Assembly (NCBI GenBank): GCA_036426205.1
Contig: CM071568.1
Location: 217,928,654 to 217,992,653 of the forward strand
Direction: 5' to 3'
From: Ascaphus truei
Lineage: Eukaryota; Chordata; Amphibia; Anura; Ascaphidae
DNA: 64,000 nt
The notes under the pieces were generated by a model, which was not told the DNA's origin, searched no databases, and saw nothing but the letters and a program-made list of their open reading frames with translations. Shown here one piece after another: positions 11,097-23,829 of the stretch. Every line of letters begins with the position of its first letter. Positions within the stretch are counted from its first letter, which is position 1. The translations under genes and the position numbers were made by a program.

Positions 11097-12180
11097 GCGA
11101 GGGTCACGTGGTACAGGAAACTACGGCGGGCCGATTAGCCCAGACACCAGAGCAAAGACGTCAGTACAGGAGTATCCTGCGCGCACGAGCGGTGGAAGTT
11201 GAGTGCAGCCAAAACTACCTATTATCCCATCCGACGGTGACGGAGAGAGGTCAGAACGGCAGACATCTAACAGCAAAGCTGATTTTACAGCGGTACACAC
11301 CAGTATGCGACGGAGGACAGCAGTGAGATCTAGACGTCAGCGTGGTGCATGCGGCTAGTCCCATATTGCTTATTTTATCCTACAACAGTGTGAGTTGGCA
11401 ATCGTCTGTTCTGGCAAAATTAAAACCTTTTTATTTGATTTTACACAAGGATCGGGCGCTTTTTCTTTCTTCTATTTTTCTAATAGGTATCTTGGGAGGT
11501 TGGTGAGCCCATGAATAAAGCTGCCCAGGACTACACACTCATCTTTAAGGATTGTATGGACATTCATCTTTGGTTCTTTTATGTGAACTTTGACAAATAG
11601 ACTTACACACATTTTTTTATTACCTTTTCTTTATGTTTAATTTTTGCCATCTTACATTTTTTTTCACATTTTTTTTAATATATTTTTTATTTCATTTTTA
11701 TTGCTACTAAACCAATAGTCCTATCACCATTCAATGTATGTATTGTTAGACATCTTGTGCTGGGTGCATCATTCTGCTGTGTGAGATTTGATTGCAATAG
11801 TATAGGTGGTGGGTAATAGGGGCGCTGTTAATTATTTTATATATTATATATTAAATAGTATATTATATATCACACGCAAAGGATTCAGGTGCGCAAGAAC
11901 ATAGTGATAAAGAAAAGATTTCTAAACTATGAAGCCCCAATGCTGGTTTTAACACAAAAAAAACACAATACAGGCATACCCCGCTTTAAGTACACTCACT
12001 TTAAGTACACTCGCGAGTAAGTACATATCGCCCAATAGGCAAACGGAAGCTCACGCATGCACCTGTCATCACGTCCTGAACAGCAATACCGGCTCCCTAC
12101 CTGTACCGAAGCTGTGCGGAAGCGGGGAGCTATAGAGCCTGTTACACATGTGTTATTTAATCAGTTATGCAGTATATATC

Positions 12181-12210
12181 CTGAGGAAGGTCTCTCTTGT
12201 GGGACCGAAG
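12181..12210 (+). ncRNA. Hammerhead-like core, copy A
   Basis: CTGAGGA, hairpin GGTC...GACC, then GAAG in place of GAAA. Damaged counterpart of the core at 21126. Confidence 0.35.
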
Positions 12211-12440
12211 TGGGCTTACGTGTATTTCATGTTGTGAATATAGACTTTGGATTAACCCCGTGCGGTTGCGTGTCTTCTTTATGGTTCTTTGGATTGGTTC
12301 GTATCATATTTACTTCTATGGGACTAGCATCTGCTTATACAAACATTTTCAACTACAGTGTGCTGAATGAATTTCATGGTATATCTATTATATATATATT
12401 ATATATATATATATATATATTATCTATATATATACACAGC

Positions 12441-14025
12441 CAGTCATGTGAAAAAGAAAGTACACAATCTTTGATTCAATGGTTTTACATCGAGACATAA
12501 TAACCCCATCCTAATTCCTTAGCAAGTCTAAAAATTAGGTAAAAACAACCTCAGATGAACAACAACACATGACATATTACACCATGTCATTTATTTAACA
12601 AAATAAAGCCAAAATTGAGGACACTATGTGTGAAAACTAAGTACATATTACTGCTTCCATAGGAATTAAGATGCTAAGTAGCAGACAGGGGTGCTGCTAA
12701 TCAAATGACCTTGATTAATTAATCATCAGCAAGGTGGACCACTATAAAAGCCGAAGTTTTTGCAGTTTGCTGGTCTGGAGCATTCAGGTGTGTGTTAACA
12801 CATGCCAAGCAGAAAAGGCATTAGCCATGATCTTAGAGAAGCAATTGTTGCTGCCCATCAAATCTGGGAGGGTATAAGGCCATTTCCAAACATTTAAAGT
12901 CCATCATTCTACAGTAAGAAAGATTATTCAAATGTGGAAAACATCAAGACAGTTGTCATTCTTCCCAGGAGTGGACGTCCCCCAGAAAATTCACCCCAAA
13001 GTCAGACCGTGCAATGCTCAAGAGAAATTGCAAAATACCCAAGAGTTACATCTCAGACTACAGGCCTCAGTAGCATGTAAATGTTTAAAGCTCATGATAG
13101 TACAATTTGAAAAAGACTGAACAAGTATGGTTGTTTGGAAGGGTTGCCAGGAGAAGCCTCTTCTCTCTAAAAAGAACATGGAGCACGGCTTAGGTTGGCA
13201 AGGACATCTGAACAAACCACAAGACTTTGGAACAAGGTCCTCTAGGACAGACGAGACCAATGTGGAGATGTTTGGCCAAAGGCACGCGCACGTTTGGGGA
13301 AACCAAACACAGCATATCAGACAAACATCTCAAACCAACTGTCAAGCACGGGGTGGAGGGGTGATGATTTGGGCTTGTTTTGAAGCCACGGACCTGGGAA
13401 CCTGCAGTCATTGTGCGACCATGAACTCCTCTGTATACTAAAGTATTTAGAGTCAAATGTGAGGCCTCTGTCCGACAGCTAAGATGCTTGGCTGAAATTG
13501 GTTCATGCACATGACAATGATTCCAAGCCCACAGCAAAATCTACAACACGAATGGCTGAAAAAGAAAAGAATCAAGGTGTTGCAATGGCCAGTCAAAGTC
13601 CAGTTCTCAACCCGATTGAAATGCTGTGGCTGGACACTTAAGAGAGCTGTGCATAAACAAATGCCCACAAACCTCAATGAACTGAAGCAACGTTGTAAAA
13701 AAAGAGTGGGCCAAAATTCCTCCCACAACGATGTGAGAGACTGATAAAGTCATACAGAAAGCGATTACTTCAAGTTATTGCTGCTAAAGGTGGTTCTACA
13801 AGCTATTGAATCATAAGGTTGTACTTAGTTTTCACACATTGCTTCCCATTTTGGCTTTTAGTTTGTTAAATAAATCATGACACGGTTTGTAATATATCAT
13901 GTGTTGTTGTTCATCTGAGGTTGTATTACCTAATTTTAGACTGGCTAAGGAACAGAGATTGTTATTATGTCCTGATATGTAAACCATGGAATTCAAAGAG
14001 TGTTACTTTCTTTTTCACATGAATG
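12441..14025 (+). mobile_element. Tc1-like element with long inverted terminal repeats, copy A
   Basis: Left end CAGTCATGTGAAAAAGAAAG at 12441. The right end is its inverted copy near 14018-14025, with long TIRs of roughly 200 bp. It is more damaged than copy B. Confidence 0.85.
12802..13809 (+). pseudogene. Tc1-type transposase pseudogene, copy A
   Basis: Starts with MPSRKGIS at 12802 and ends at the TGA of 13807-13809. It is 16 nt shorter than copy B over the same span and breaks into at least six frames. The DET, DND and E-containing blocks of the DD34E catalytic site can be traced only by switching frames. It shares with B the premature TGA after the HDSTI block, so that stop predates the duplication. 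Confidence 0.88.
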
Positions 14026-14830
14026 TATATATATGCGGCTAACCAAAGGAGAGTAAACTGGTCGCAGTGATAATAATGCTAATTATCAGTCAGGGACTGC
14101 CTATGCGGAAACCTTTTCCAACCAGTCCTGTAAATGGTAATATTGGCACACAAACCACAGGTATACAACTATTTGTATGACTCTGAGAGACTTGAGACAA
14201 CCAGTGCATTTTTTTTAATTGCTAGCACATAAGGGCCAGGATTCCTGTCCGTAAGCTCTACCAATATGATGCACCATGCCGTGGAAATTTAGGTGCATTG
14301 CTGCACCATACAAATCTATCATCTCCACCGTATAGTGGAAAACCGCGACCTACAAGTCCCTACCAATTATCTGCATTCACTGTTCACCTAAGACTGTTTA
14401 CTAACAACTGTGGTAGTCAGTTGGCAACTACCTGGTACTTGTGTTTTCTACAGTATGTACTTTTTGTATATTTAAGTAAAATTATGTACTTCACTTTAGG
14501 ATTTTTGCGCACTTTTTTGATCTTTTTGCTTTATTTTTATTATACTATTTATTATATTAATAAAATAAATGAACCTTATTTAATCCTAATATCAGCTCCT
14601 TCTGACTTTGCCTAAATCACTTTGTCTCCATGATTCGCATAACCAAATTTAATTGTAAGTTCTATGAGGCAGGGATTTATGTCTGAAAGTAGTTCCATCT
14701 ATTATTGCACTGCGTCCAAGTAAGCAGATTTTCTTATCCAAGCTGGTTTGCAACAGGTTCAAGCCAAGACATCCTTCTCTATATTGTAGAGGTAAATAAG
14801 GATTTTACATAAAGTTAGTGTTAGGACCTG

Positions 14831-15235
14831 CGATATTATGGTCATGCCTTGGAAGTGGCTCGGAAGCTTAACGCTTTGGCCAAAGGTTTAACTAAATGAC
14901 CCTTTTTTAAGTGATATATAGTATTTCGATGTGTTTTTTGTACAAACAGCATTAGCGTTGCATTCGGGGCAAATTGGCGCCTCCTGGGAGAAGACGAGAG
15001 GATTGGTGCATATGCTAGAGAGCCACCCCCTATTCTGCTTTGTCGGGGACCCAAACATTGGTGAATGGTCAATGGACTTGATCCAATAGACAAATATCCA
15101 CCACCACCCCCTGGTTAGCCAAAAAACTGGTTCGTACCGCTGTCATGACTGCACCAACTGCCACTATTGCAGCTGGGCCTAGCTACCAATCACCCGCTGT
15201 GGAGTACCGATTAAAATCAAACAACAATGAACTTG
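14831..15235 (+). pseudogene. PLE linker fragment, copy A
   Basis: Counterpart of the copy B fragment at 23830-24243, with several frameshifts. The ERIGAYARE block and the HDCTNCHY Cys cluster can be found in separate frames. Confidence 0.75.
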
Positions 15236-16314
15236 AGTATAACGATTGCAGTTACAGTAACATGCATCGATAAGTGGGAAAGATAGTGCTTCACTTTAAG
15301 TACATTTTCACTTTACATACATGCTCCGGTCCATTGCGTACGTAATGTGGGGTATGCCTGTATCAATGATAAAAAGCATGGTTGCAATGTAGAAATATAA
15401 TAATTTAAAGAAAATAGCAAGGATAATAAGGATATAAGAATGTATATTAAGGAAAAGTGAACTTTGAGAGTCCCATGTGTTAAACATGGATAGCACTAGT
15501 TACATCAATAGTATACCAGCAGACGAGCAACTATGTTGCATAAACAATGAGGTAACATGTGGAAAGGATCAAAAGGAATGTCTGAAAAAATTACAATGTC
15601 TTTATCACGCACAGAGGGTTCAATATTCTTGAGTTTTTGGGGATTCAGAGTCTTTATTGGGGCCAATGTTTCTTAATGTTCGGTCAATTTAAAAAGGGGA
15701 CTTCACGCTGCTGCATATGCATTCAGATGTAATGTGCTTTTTAGTGGACACAGCAGGCCCCGGCTCTATGCCACATTATTCCTCCGACCTCACAATATAC
15801 AAACACAAAACCTCCATCTGGCACTCCGCACCGCTTTCACAGGAAAGTGTGGGTACTGAGTACCTGATGGTCTCCCAGTGTTCTCTTGATCTTGCTCTGT
15901 CGCGTCTCCCCTGCCACCTCCTTACCTCACGAGAGTGGCTGTGTGCGTCTCTGTGGATGGCAGCTCACCGCATTCAATGTGTCTCCCCTCATCACCGGTA
16001 ATGCTTCCGTTGCCACCTTGATGTCAGCCAGCACTCCATGTAAGCTGTCCTTGCCGTTTCTACATACCAAGCACACAAGCAGGTGTGCAGGAGCTCACAG
16101 GCAGCATCTCACTCAGGGAGTTGCACAGACTTTCCACTCTGCCTAATCAGGCGTCTCTGTAGTCTGAGAATGCTTCACCAGGTGTTAAGTGGAAAGAAAA
16201 GCTCACACAGACTTGTTGTATCAAAATCTGTATTAACTGCATAAACTAATACAGTAAATGGTGAATATATCAAGAATATACAGATAATGGGTGACCTCTC
16301 TGACAACAAAACAC

Positions 16315-16341
16315 GTTTCATCCTAAGCAGGACTTCTTCAG
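16315..16341 (-). ncRNA. Hammerhead-like core, copy A
   Basis: Minus strand: CTGAAGA, hairpin TCCT/AGGA, GAAAC. Same module as 25332-25358. Confidence 0.45.
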
Positions 16342-16558
16342 GGGTATAAATATCACATAAAACAGCTACATGTATACCCATCCACAGAGATACACAGCAA
16401 GCTCTCAGAACCCACCCACCCCCCAAAATTACCACAATATATATATATTATATATAGATATATATTTATATATATATATATAATATATAATATATATATA
16501 TATTATGTATATGTGTCAAAAGGAATGCTATTGGGTGTGGCTAATTGTATAATAACAA

Positions 16559-16860
16559 GAAACAAAGAAGTCCAGGCAACGTTCAATGTGAGTCAAAATT
16601 CGTGGTGTACTTTATTAAGTGTCCTTGTGGATTGTTGTACATCGGGAAGACTGTAAGGATGCGGAAAGAACGCATGGCATGCCCACGTTCAAAACATCAG
16701 AAAAGCCCTACTGAGTGATGACCTCTGATATAGATCTGAAGTGTCTACTGTGGCTAGACATTTCAAAGAAAAAAGACACAAGGCCACACTTCGTTGTATG
16801 CACTTCTGGCAGGTTTCCAGTCCCCCCCCCGTGGGGGGACAGGGGCAGGACTTTGCTTAA
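16559..16860 (+). pseudogene. PLE GIY-YIG endonuclease fragment, copy A
   Basis: Indel-damaged counterpart of 25533-25880. The LCGLLYIG-type block around 16605-16660 is split by frame changes. Confidence 0.75.
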
Positions 16861-17046
16861 ACAGGAAGCAAGGCTTATTTATGAACTAGGACTATGACAC
16901 CTGGTGGCTAAATGAGGAGCTTTCACTTAGCTGCTTTCTGTAGTTGTATCCCTGCTTTGACTTAGTTTTACATTATGCCTTTTATATGTTGTCACTCATA
17001 CTCTGTTGCACTACTCCCTCTGCACTTTTGCACTTCTGTCCTTATA

Positions 17047-17407
17047 CACTACCGACAAGTTTAATCGAGCAGGGCTAGTTCCGCAAGCCGGGGGATGCCC
17101 CGGTGCTAGCCACTCCGCTGCGTGCAGCGCCCGTCACCGATGCTTTCGCGAGGTCACGCGTCATGGGTGTCAGAGCCCCCTGCCCGCACGTCCAGGGCTC
17201 CCGAGGGAGCCCTGGTGTCCCGCGATGTGGGGGACGGCGGCACGGGGGCAGGGGGTACCGGGGGTACCGGCGGACGAGCGGGAGGGAGAGCGCCCGATCG
17301 GAGGGCGCTCTTCCGCTGCTTCGGGCGCGCCCCGGCACCCTCGGCGCGCGCCAGGTTAGGCTGCGGCCGAGAACGGGCAAATGTCGATATAAACTCGGCC
17401 GCAGCAG
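17047..17407. mobile_element. GC-rich TA-flanked MITE, copy A
   Basis: Begins CACTACCGACAAGTTTAATC after TA and ends GGCCGCAGCAG before TA. Damaged counterpart of 26044-26403. Confidence 0.75.
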
Positions 17408-17911
17408 TATACTATGGTGATGCTATGCGCTTCCTTGTGCTCTATAACCTCTATCTTGCCCCCTGTGGTTCACCTCAACGCGTCTTTTTTAACTACTCTG
17501 TTTAGCCCATTATTGCGTCAGTGTGTGGGGTAACTGTGCAAGAGGTGGTTTTCCAGACTGCGCATGCGTGATTGCGCTGCCGGCGTCCCTGGTTGACAGC
17601 TGTGGAGCGGCGCGCGCTCCTTGTGGGCCCCGGCAGTCAATTTTTTTTGGCCCACTGCGATGCGGGCGGGCGACGTTCCCCGACGGGCAGTAGACTCTGG
17701 GACCAGTGTCTCAGGGTGTCTCTCTCCTGATAGTTTAAGTGCTTATGTCATGAAGAACATTTGGATATTCAGGTAATAGGGGAGGGGGCACGGAGCACAG
17801 CTATGTTGCATATTATGTCTGATTGCATGTTGGTGATTGGTTCCCTTTGTTTGCATGCACTATGGGTGAGGGGATATATGTTGGGCACTTACACTTGTGG
17901 GTTGCACGGCC

Positions 17912-17939
17912 CTGAGGAAGGTCTTCTGTGGGACCGAAC
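17912..17939 (+). ncRNA. Hammerhead-like core, copy A
   Basis: CTGAGGA, GGTC/GACC hairpin, GAAC (one A missing). Counterpart of 26918. Confidence 0.35.
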
Positions 17940-17945
17940 GTTGGC

Positions 17946-18144
17946 TTACGTGTATTTCATGTTGTGAATAAGACTTTGGATTAACCCGTGCGGTCTGCTG
18001 TCTCTTTACTGGTCTTTGGATTGGTGTCGTATCATATATATATTTATATATTATATGTACGAACCAATCCAAAGTCCAGTAAAGAGACAGCAGACCGCAC
18101 GGGTTAATCCAAAAGTCTATATTCACAACATGAAATACACGTAA
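17946..18144. repeat. Palindrome of about 200 bp, copy A
   Basis: Counterpart of 26954-27155 with scattered mismatches from small indels. Confidence 0.85.
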
Positions 18145-18171
18145 AAAATATAACTGTATGGAAGCACGCCC

Positions 18172-18199
18172 CTGAGGAAGGTCCTATACAGGAACCGAA
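18172..18199 (+). ncRNA. Hammerhead-like core, copy A
   Basis: CTGAGGA, stem GGTCC/GGAACC, GAAC. Counterpart of 27182, damaged by indels. Confidence 0.35.
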
Positions 18200-18209
18200 C
18201 CGTTGCAAT

Positions 18210-19660
18210 TATTTGTGCCTGTCTATGTTTCTAATACAATTTTTTGCATATACCTGAGTGCTGTTTTGTCCTCTGGTGGGACATTGGTCACTATAATACT
18301 ATAATATATATATAATATATATATATAATATTATATATGCCATGGAACTCTGTTCCATGTCCATATGATTAAGAGGTCAATTTTCTTTCACAGCTGTGTG
18401 TTACTACCAAACAGTACTGCTCGACTAAATCTAGGCCAATAATGAGCAGTTTTATTTTGTAGCGCATTTTATTGTTGTCAGCAAGTGTGGTCAATACCGA
18501 GAGAGAAACTGTCTTTGATCAGCATTCTCCATCACATTATTGACTTAGTACTTGACTTTCTGTACTTTTAGAAACACTTATTGAAAAGGGCCATGTTGCA
18601 CATGTGTTAAATATCTTACGTGTCCAATACAGTACTTGACAGAATAAAGCGCTCTAAACACAACCTTTGAGTACAAGCTGCCAAAAAGCAGCCACGTTAT
18701 TGCCACATATTGCATTCACAGTGGTACAGATATCATACAGCATACCAATTTTGGAATTGTAAAGGAAATAACATAAAATTCCATCTTCAATATCTGGTAT
18801 ACCAGCAATGTGGCTAATTAATATAGAAAAGCAATGTTAAATAAAGAGCAAGAAATCCTACATGCTTTGCAAAGGCTAGTAATACTGACAGAGCTATCCA
18901 AACATGTGCGCAGACGTTCTCATTATCAGCCATCTCACTAGCTGGAAACTCTGCCTGGCTTGATTGATCCCTGCCTGGGATTGGGTCGGTTCACAAAAAC
19001 CGATTAAGTCATGCCAGTTCGCGTCTTATATAATGTTAATGTTTGGTGCCATACATTATTACCAGCGTTCGCTTGTATTGTTCTAATATTGTATTCTATG
19101 TTATCAGTGCTGTGTGTCTGTACACATGCAGTAGTTTGATGGAAGTTGTGCTACGTCATGCATACTTAAACAAGAAGTTTATTTAGTTTGATCAGATATG
19201 GATAGTAATGTAATACATTCCTTTATGAGATAAAAGAGGAAGAAGGTTAGGACGGATTATATGTATGTACTGTTTCAATCCATCTTTCAGAAATATAAAT
19301 TGTGTGGGATCAAGTCAAGAGCAGAGGACAGGATTCCTGCTGCACGGTGGGATTTCCTATGTAAACAATGCCGTAAACAAGCAAATCAAATCTTTGTTTA
19401 GACTCAAAATATCATACATTTCTTAATTGCGAGTATTCTAATTTTGCCAGAACATAATTCTTTTGAATAGAAAAAGAAACTTAGAAACTTCTGTCAAAAT
19501 TATATACTCAACTACTTTCTTTTATTCAAATTGTAAATTGGATTAATTATTTTACCATCACGGCATATAGTTCCTCGGCGGCTTTCTGGCAGAACATCTT
19601 TTAAGAAGGCATTCCAGTAAACAGAAAAAAAAGAACTATCATATAGAAAACTATGCAGTA
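18210..19660. other. No recognisable gene (copy A equivalent of 27220-28680)
   Basis: AT-rich sequence with a (TA)n block at 18300-18340 and many stops. It is collinear with 27220-28680 in copy B. I see no protein or RNA motif in either. Confidence 0.5.
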
Positions 19661-19664
19661 CAAT

Positions 19665-19892
19665 CAGGGGGCAAAAAGTGGGGGGGCGCCCGCAGGGAAC
19701 AGGTGTAGATTTTTTTGGGGTGTGGGGGCGAACTGTTATAGAGGACCCACCAATTCCCCAAAGTCATTTAGAATAAATGCGGGGATTGCCGTGAGGCCTC
19801 TGTAAGTTGTAACTATAATAGTTCCAACGGGGATCTCATGGCAATGGCGCAAATGACGCTGCGGGTAGTTAACATCAACATGCCATGAGGCA
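19665..19892. mobile_element. hAT-type MITE, truncated at the copy A/B junction
   Basis: Starts CAGGGGGCAAAAAGTGGGG and follows 28686 onward until about 19892, where it switches into the inverted arm of copy B. Confidence 0.7.
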
Positions 19893-20323
19893 AGATAAAA
19901 ATAAGCAATTTATGGGACTAGCCCATGCACCACGCTGACGACCAGATCTCACTGCTGTCCTCCGTCTGCATACGAGTGTGACCGCTGTAAATCATACAGT
20001 ATATATCCCCTGATGAAATCCGCTGAGACAGATGAAACGCGTAGGGTCACGTGGTACAGGAACTACGGCGGCCGATTAGCCCAGACACCAGAGCAAAGAC
20101 GTCAGTCCAGGAGTATCCTGCAGCACGAGCGGAGGAAGTTTGAGTGCAGCCAAAACTACCCATTATCCCATCCGAGGTGACGGAGAGAGGTCAGAACGGC
20201 AGCACATCTAACAGCCAAGCTGATTTACAGCGGTCACACCCGTATGCAGATGGAGGACAGCAGTGAGATCTGGTCGTCAGCGTGGTGCATGGGCTAGTCC
20301 CATAAATTGCTTATTTTTATCTT
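19893..20323. repeat. Inverted repeat with about 102-bp arms around a hammerhead-like core
   Basis: 19893-19994 is the reverse complement of 20221-20323 with few mismatches (AAGATAAAAATAAGCAATTT against AAATTGCTTATTTTTATCTT). Only the right arm has a counterpart in copy A. PLE terminal repeats are known to occur in inverted arrangements, which is the likeliest explanation. Confidence 0.88.
20010..20038 (+). ncRNA. Hammerhead-like core in a PLE-type terminal repeat (copy B)
   Basis: CTGATGA (20010-20016) and GAAAC (20034-20038) are separated by a sequence with only a 3-bp ATC/GAT closing stem. It lies in the 226-bp spacer of the inverted repeat 19893-20323. Core bases fit, but stem I is not visible. 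Confidence 0.45.
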
Positions 20324-21125
20324 ACAAAGTGTGAGTTGGCAATCATCTGTTCATGGCAAATTAAAACCTTATATATTTGATTTTACACAAGGATTGGGCG
20401 CTTTTTCTTTCTTCTTTTTTTCTAATAGGTATCGTTGGGAGGTTGGTGAGCCCATGAATAAAGCTGCCCAGGACTACAATCTCATTTTTAAGGATTTGTA
20501 TGGACATTCATCTTTGGTTCTTTTTTGTGAACATTGACAAAGAGACTTACACCATTTTACCAGAACAACCCTTTTACATTTATTGTTTAATTTTTGCCAT
20601 CTTACATTTTTTTCACATTTTTTTTAATATATTTTTTATTTCATTTTTATTGCTACTAACACATAGTCCTATCACCATTCAATTGTATGTATTGTTAGAC
20701 ATATCTGTGCTGGGTGCATCATTCTGCTGTGTGAGATTTGATTGCAATAGTATAGGGTGGGTAATAGGGCGCTGTTAATTATTAATATATTATATATTAA
20801 TATAGTATATGTATATATACACGCAAAGGATTCAGGTGCGCAAGAACATAGTGATAAAGAAAGATTTCTAAACTATGAAGCCCCAATGTGGTTTTAACAC
20901 AAAAAAAAACACAATACAGGCATACCCCGCTTAAGTACACTCACTTTAAGTACACTCGCGAGTAAGTACATATGCCCAATAGGCAAACGGAAGCTCACGC
21001 ATGCACCTGTCATCACGTCCTGAACAGCAATACCGGCTCCCTACCTGTACCGAAGCTGTGCGGAAGCGGGGAGCTATAGAGCCTGTTACACATGTGTTAT
21101 TTACATCAGTTATGCAGTATATATC

Positions 21126-21154
21126 CTGAGGAAGGTCTTCTGTGGGACCGAAAA
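21126..21154 (+). ncRNA. Hammerhead-like core, copy B
   Basis: CTGAGGA at 21126, hairpin GGTC/GACC, GAAAA at 21150, followed by GTTGGCTTACGTGTATTTC, the same tail as at 26947. Core pattern only. No stem I partner found. Confidence 0.45.
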
Positions 21155-21684
21155 GTTGGCTTACGTGTATTTCATGTTGTGAATATAGACTTTGGATTAA
21201 CCCCGTGCGGTTGCGTCTCTTTACTGTCTTTGGATTGGTTCGTATATATTTACTTCTATGGGACTAGCATCTGCTATATACAAACATTTTCAACTACAGT
21301 GTGTGACATGAATTTCAGGTATTTATTATATATAATTATAATTATATTATATATTATCTATATATATACACACGCAGTCATGTGAAAAAGAAAGTACACA
21401 ATCTTTGAATTCAATGGTTTTACATATCAGGACATAATAACAATCCTTAATTCCTTAGCAAGTCTAAAAATTAGGTAAAAACAACCTCAGATGAACAACA
21501 ACACATGACATATTACACCATGTCATGATTTATTTAACAAAAATAAAGCCAAAATTGAGACACTATGTGTGAAAAACTAAGTACATACTTACTGCTTCCA
21601 TAGGAATTAAGATGCTAAGTAGCAGACAGGTGCTGCTAATCAAATGACCTTGATTAATTAATCATCAGCAAGTGTGACCACCTC

Positions 21685-21691
21685 TATAAAA
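21685..21691 (+). promoter_or_regulatory. TATA box of the Tc1 transposase gene
   Basis: TATAAAA lies 54 bases upstream of the transposase ATG at 21745, inside the left TIR region, the usual place for a Tc1 promoter. Confidence 0.5.
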
Positions 21692-21744
21692 GCCGAAGTT
21701 TTTGCAGTTTGCTGGTCTGGAGCATTCAGGTGTGTGTTAACACA

Positions 21745-22768
21745 ATGCCAAGCAGAAAAGGCATTAGCAATGATCTTAGAGAAGCAATTGTTGCTGCCCA
21801 TCAATCTGGGAAGGGTTATAAGGCCATTTCCAAACAATTTAAAGTCCATCATTCTACAGTAAGAAAGATTATTCAAATGTGGAAAACATTCAAGACAGTT
21901 GTCATTCTTCCCAGGAGTGGACGTCCCAGCAAATTCACCCCAAAGTCAGACCGTGCAATGCTCAGAGAAATTGCAAAATACCCAAGAGTTACATCTCAGA
22001 CTCTACAGGCCTCAGTTAGCATGTTAAATGTTAAAGCTCATGATAGTACAATTTGAAAAAGACTGAACAAGTATGGTTTGTTTGGAAGGGTTGCCAGGAG
22101 AAAGCCTCTTCTCTCTAAAAAGAACATGGCAGCACGGCTTAGGTTGGCAAAGTTACATCTGAACAAACCACAAGACTTCTGGAACAAGGTCCTTAGGACA
22201 GACGAGACCAATGTGGAGATGTTTGGCCATAATGCACAGCGCCACGTTTGGTGAAAACCAAACACAGCATATCAGCACAAACATCTCAAACCAACTGTCA
22301 AGCACGGTGGTGGAGGGGTGATGATTTGGGCTTGTTTTTGAAGCCACAGGACCTGGGAACCTTGCAGTCATTGTGTCGACCATGAACTCCTCTGTATACT
22401 AAAGTATTCTAGAGTCAAATGTGAGGCCATCTGTCCGACAGCTAATGCTTGGCTGAAATTGGTTCATGCAACATGACAATGATTCCAAGCACACCAGCAA
22501 ATCTACAACAGAATGGCTGAAAAAGAAAAGAATCAAGGTGTTGCAATGGCCCAGTCAAAGTCCAGTTCTCAACCCGATTGAAATGCTGTGGCTGGACCTT
22601 AAGAGAGCTGTGCATAAACAAATGCCCACAAACCTCAATGAACTGAAGCAACGTTGTAAAAAAGAGTGGGCCAAAATTCCTCCACAACGATGTGAGAGAC
22701 TGATAAAGTCATACAGAAAGCGATTACTTCAAGTTATTGCTGCTAAAGGTGGTTCTACAAGCTATTGA
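21745..22768 (+). pseudogene. Tc1-type DD34E transposase, nearly complete but broken
   Basis: Full-span transposase (about 340 codons, the usual Tc1 size). The N-terminal paired-like helix-turn-helix reads SRKGISNDLREAIVAAHQSG...HHSTVRKII, followed by an AT-hook-like SGRPSKF. The catalytic triad is visible as [21 protein letters not shown] and [11 protein letters not shown], giving D, D and E with the last two 34 residues apart as in Tc1. The enzyme cuts element ends at TA sites. A TGA after HDSTI at about 22055 and frame changes near 22250-22450 inactivate it. The C-terminal part from 22466 is open in one frame to the TGA at 22766. Confidence 0.95.
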
Positions 22769-23829
22769 ATCATAAGGTGTACTTAGTTTTTCACACATTG
22801 CTTCTCCATTTTGGCTTTATTTTTGTTAAATAAATCATGACACGGTGTAATATATCATGTGTTGTTGTTCATCTGAGGTTGTATTTACCTAATTTTAGAC
22901 TGGCTAAGGAACAGATGATTGTTATTATGTCCTGATATGTAAAACCATGGAATTCAAAGAGTGTATACTTTCTTTTTCACATGACTGTATATATATGCGG
23001 CTTACACCAAAGGAGATAAACCTGGTCGCAGCTGACTATAAATGCTAATTATCAGTCAGTGACTGCATATGCGGAAACCTTTTCCAACCAGTCCTGTAAA
23101 TGGTAATATTGGCACACAAACCACAGGTATACAACTATTTGTATGACTCTGAAGAGACTTGAGACACCAGTGCATTTTATTTTAATTGCTAGCACATAAG
23201 GGCACAGGATTCCTGTCCAGTAAGCTCTACCAATATGATGCACCACTGCCGTGGAAATTTAGGTGCATGCTGCACCATACAAATCTATCATCATCCACCG
23301 TATAGTGGAAAACCCGAGACCTACAAGTCCCTACCAATTCTCTGCATTCACCTGTTCACCTAAGAACTGTATTACTAACAACTGTGGTAGTCAGTTGGCA
23401 ACTACCTGGTACTTGTTTTCTACAGTATGTACTTTTTGTATATTTTAAGTAAAATCTATGTACTTCACTTTAGGATTTTTGGCACTTTTTTGATCTTTTT
23501 GCTTTATTTTTATTATTACTATTTTTATTATTAATAAAATTAAATGAACCTTATTTAAATCCTAATATCAGCTCCTTCTGACTTTGCCTAAATCACTTTT
23601 GTCTCCATTTGATTTCGGCATAACAAATTTAATTGTAAGTTCTATGAGGCAGGGATTTCTGTCTGAAAAGTAGTTCCATCTATATATTGCACTGCTGTCC
23701 AAGTAAGCAGATTTTCTTATCATGCAGCTGGTTGCAACAGGTTCAATGCCAAGACCATCCTTCCTCTAATTGTAGAGGTAAATAAGGATTTTAATCAGTT
23801 AGTGTTAGGACCTGCGATATTATGGTCAT

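Larger units (their letters stand above)
11971..15360. mobile_element. Pogo/Tigger-type DNA element shell, copy A, with nested insertions
   Basis: The ends CAGGCATACCCCGCTTTAAG at 11971 and the inverted GTGGGGTATGCCTG ending at 15360 are flanked by TA. The end sequence and TA duplication fit the pogo/Tigger group of Tc1/mariner. The shell holds a hammerhead-like module, a Tc1 element and a PLE linker fragment. No Tigger transposase is seen, so this was a non-autonomous element. Confidence 0.72.
11068..19892 (+). repeat. Segmental copy A of a duplicated 8.6-kb segment
   Basis: Collinear with copy B over its whole length. Offsets from the first CTGATGA (11068 in A, 20010 in B) are: Tigger end 903/907, Tc1 start codon 1734/1735, Tc1 stop 2739/2756, second Tigger end 4292/4347, GC-rich MITE 5979/6034, palindrome-side hammerhead core 6844/6908, hAT end 8597/8676. 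Copy A is net 79 bases shorter and carries many scattered single-base deletions, insertions and substitutions relative to B. The alignment breaks at about 19892 inside the hAT-type element. Confidence 0.93.
21375..22987 (+). mobile_element. Tc1-like element with long inverted terminal repeats, copy B
   Basis: The left end CAGTCATGTGAAAAAGAAAG at 21375 is matched by its inverted copy ending at 22987, and the two flanks pair over roughly 200 bp, the long-TIR (IR/DR) arrangement of fish and frog Tc1 elements. A TA lies just right of the element. The left junction has four extra bases (CACG). It is inserted in the Tigger shell. Confidence 0.9.

Noticed and set aside
17006..17505. Arg/Gly/Pro-rich open frames in the GC-rich block (and 25937-26591)
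   Set aside because: Non-coding MITE interior. Frames are not conserved between the two copies of the segment.
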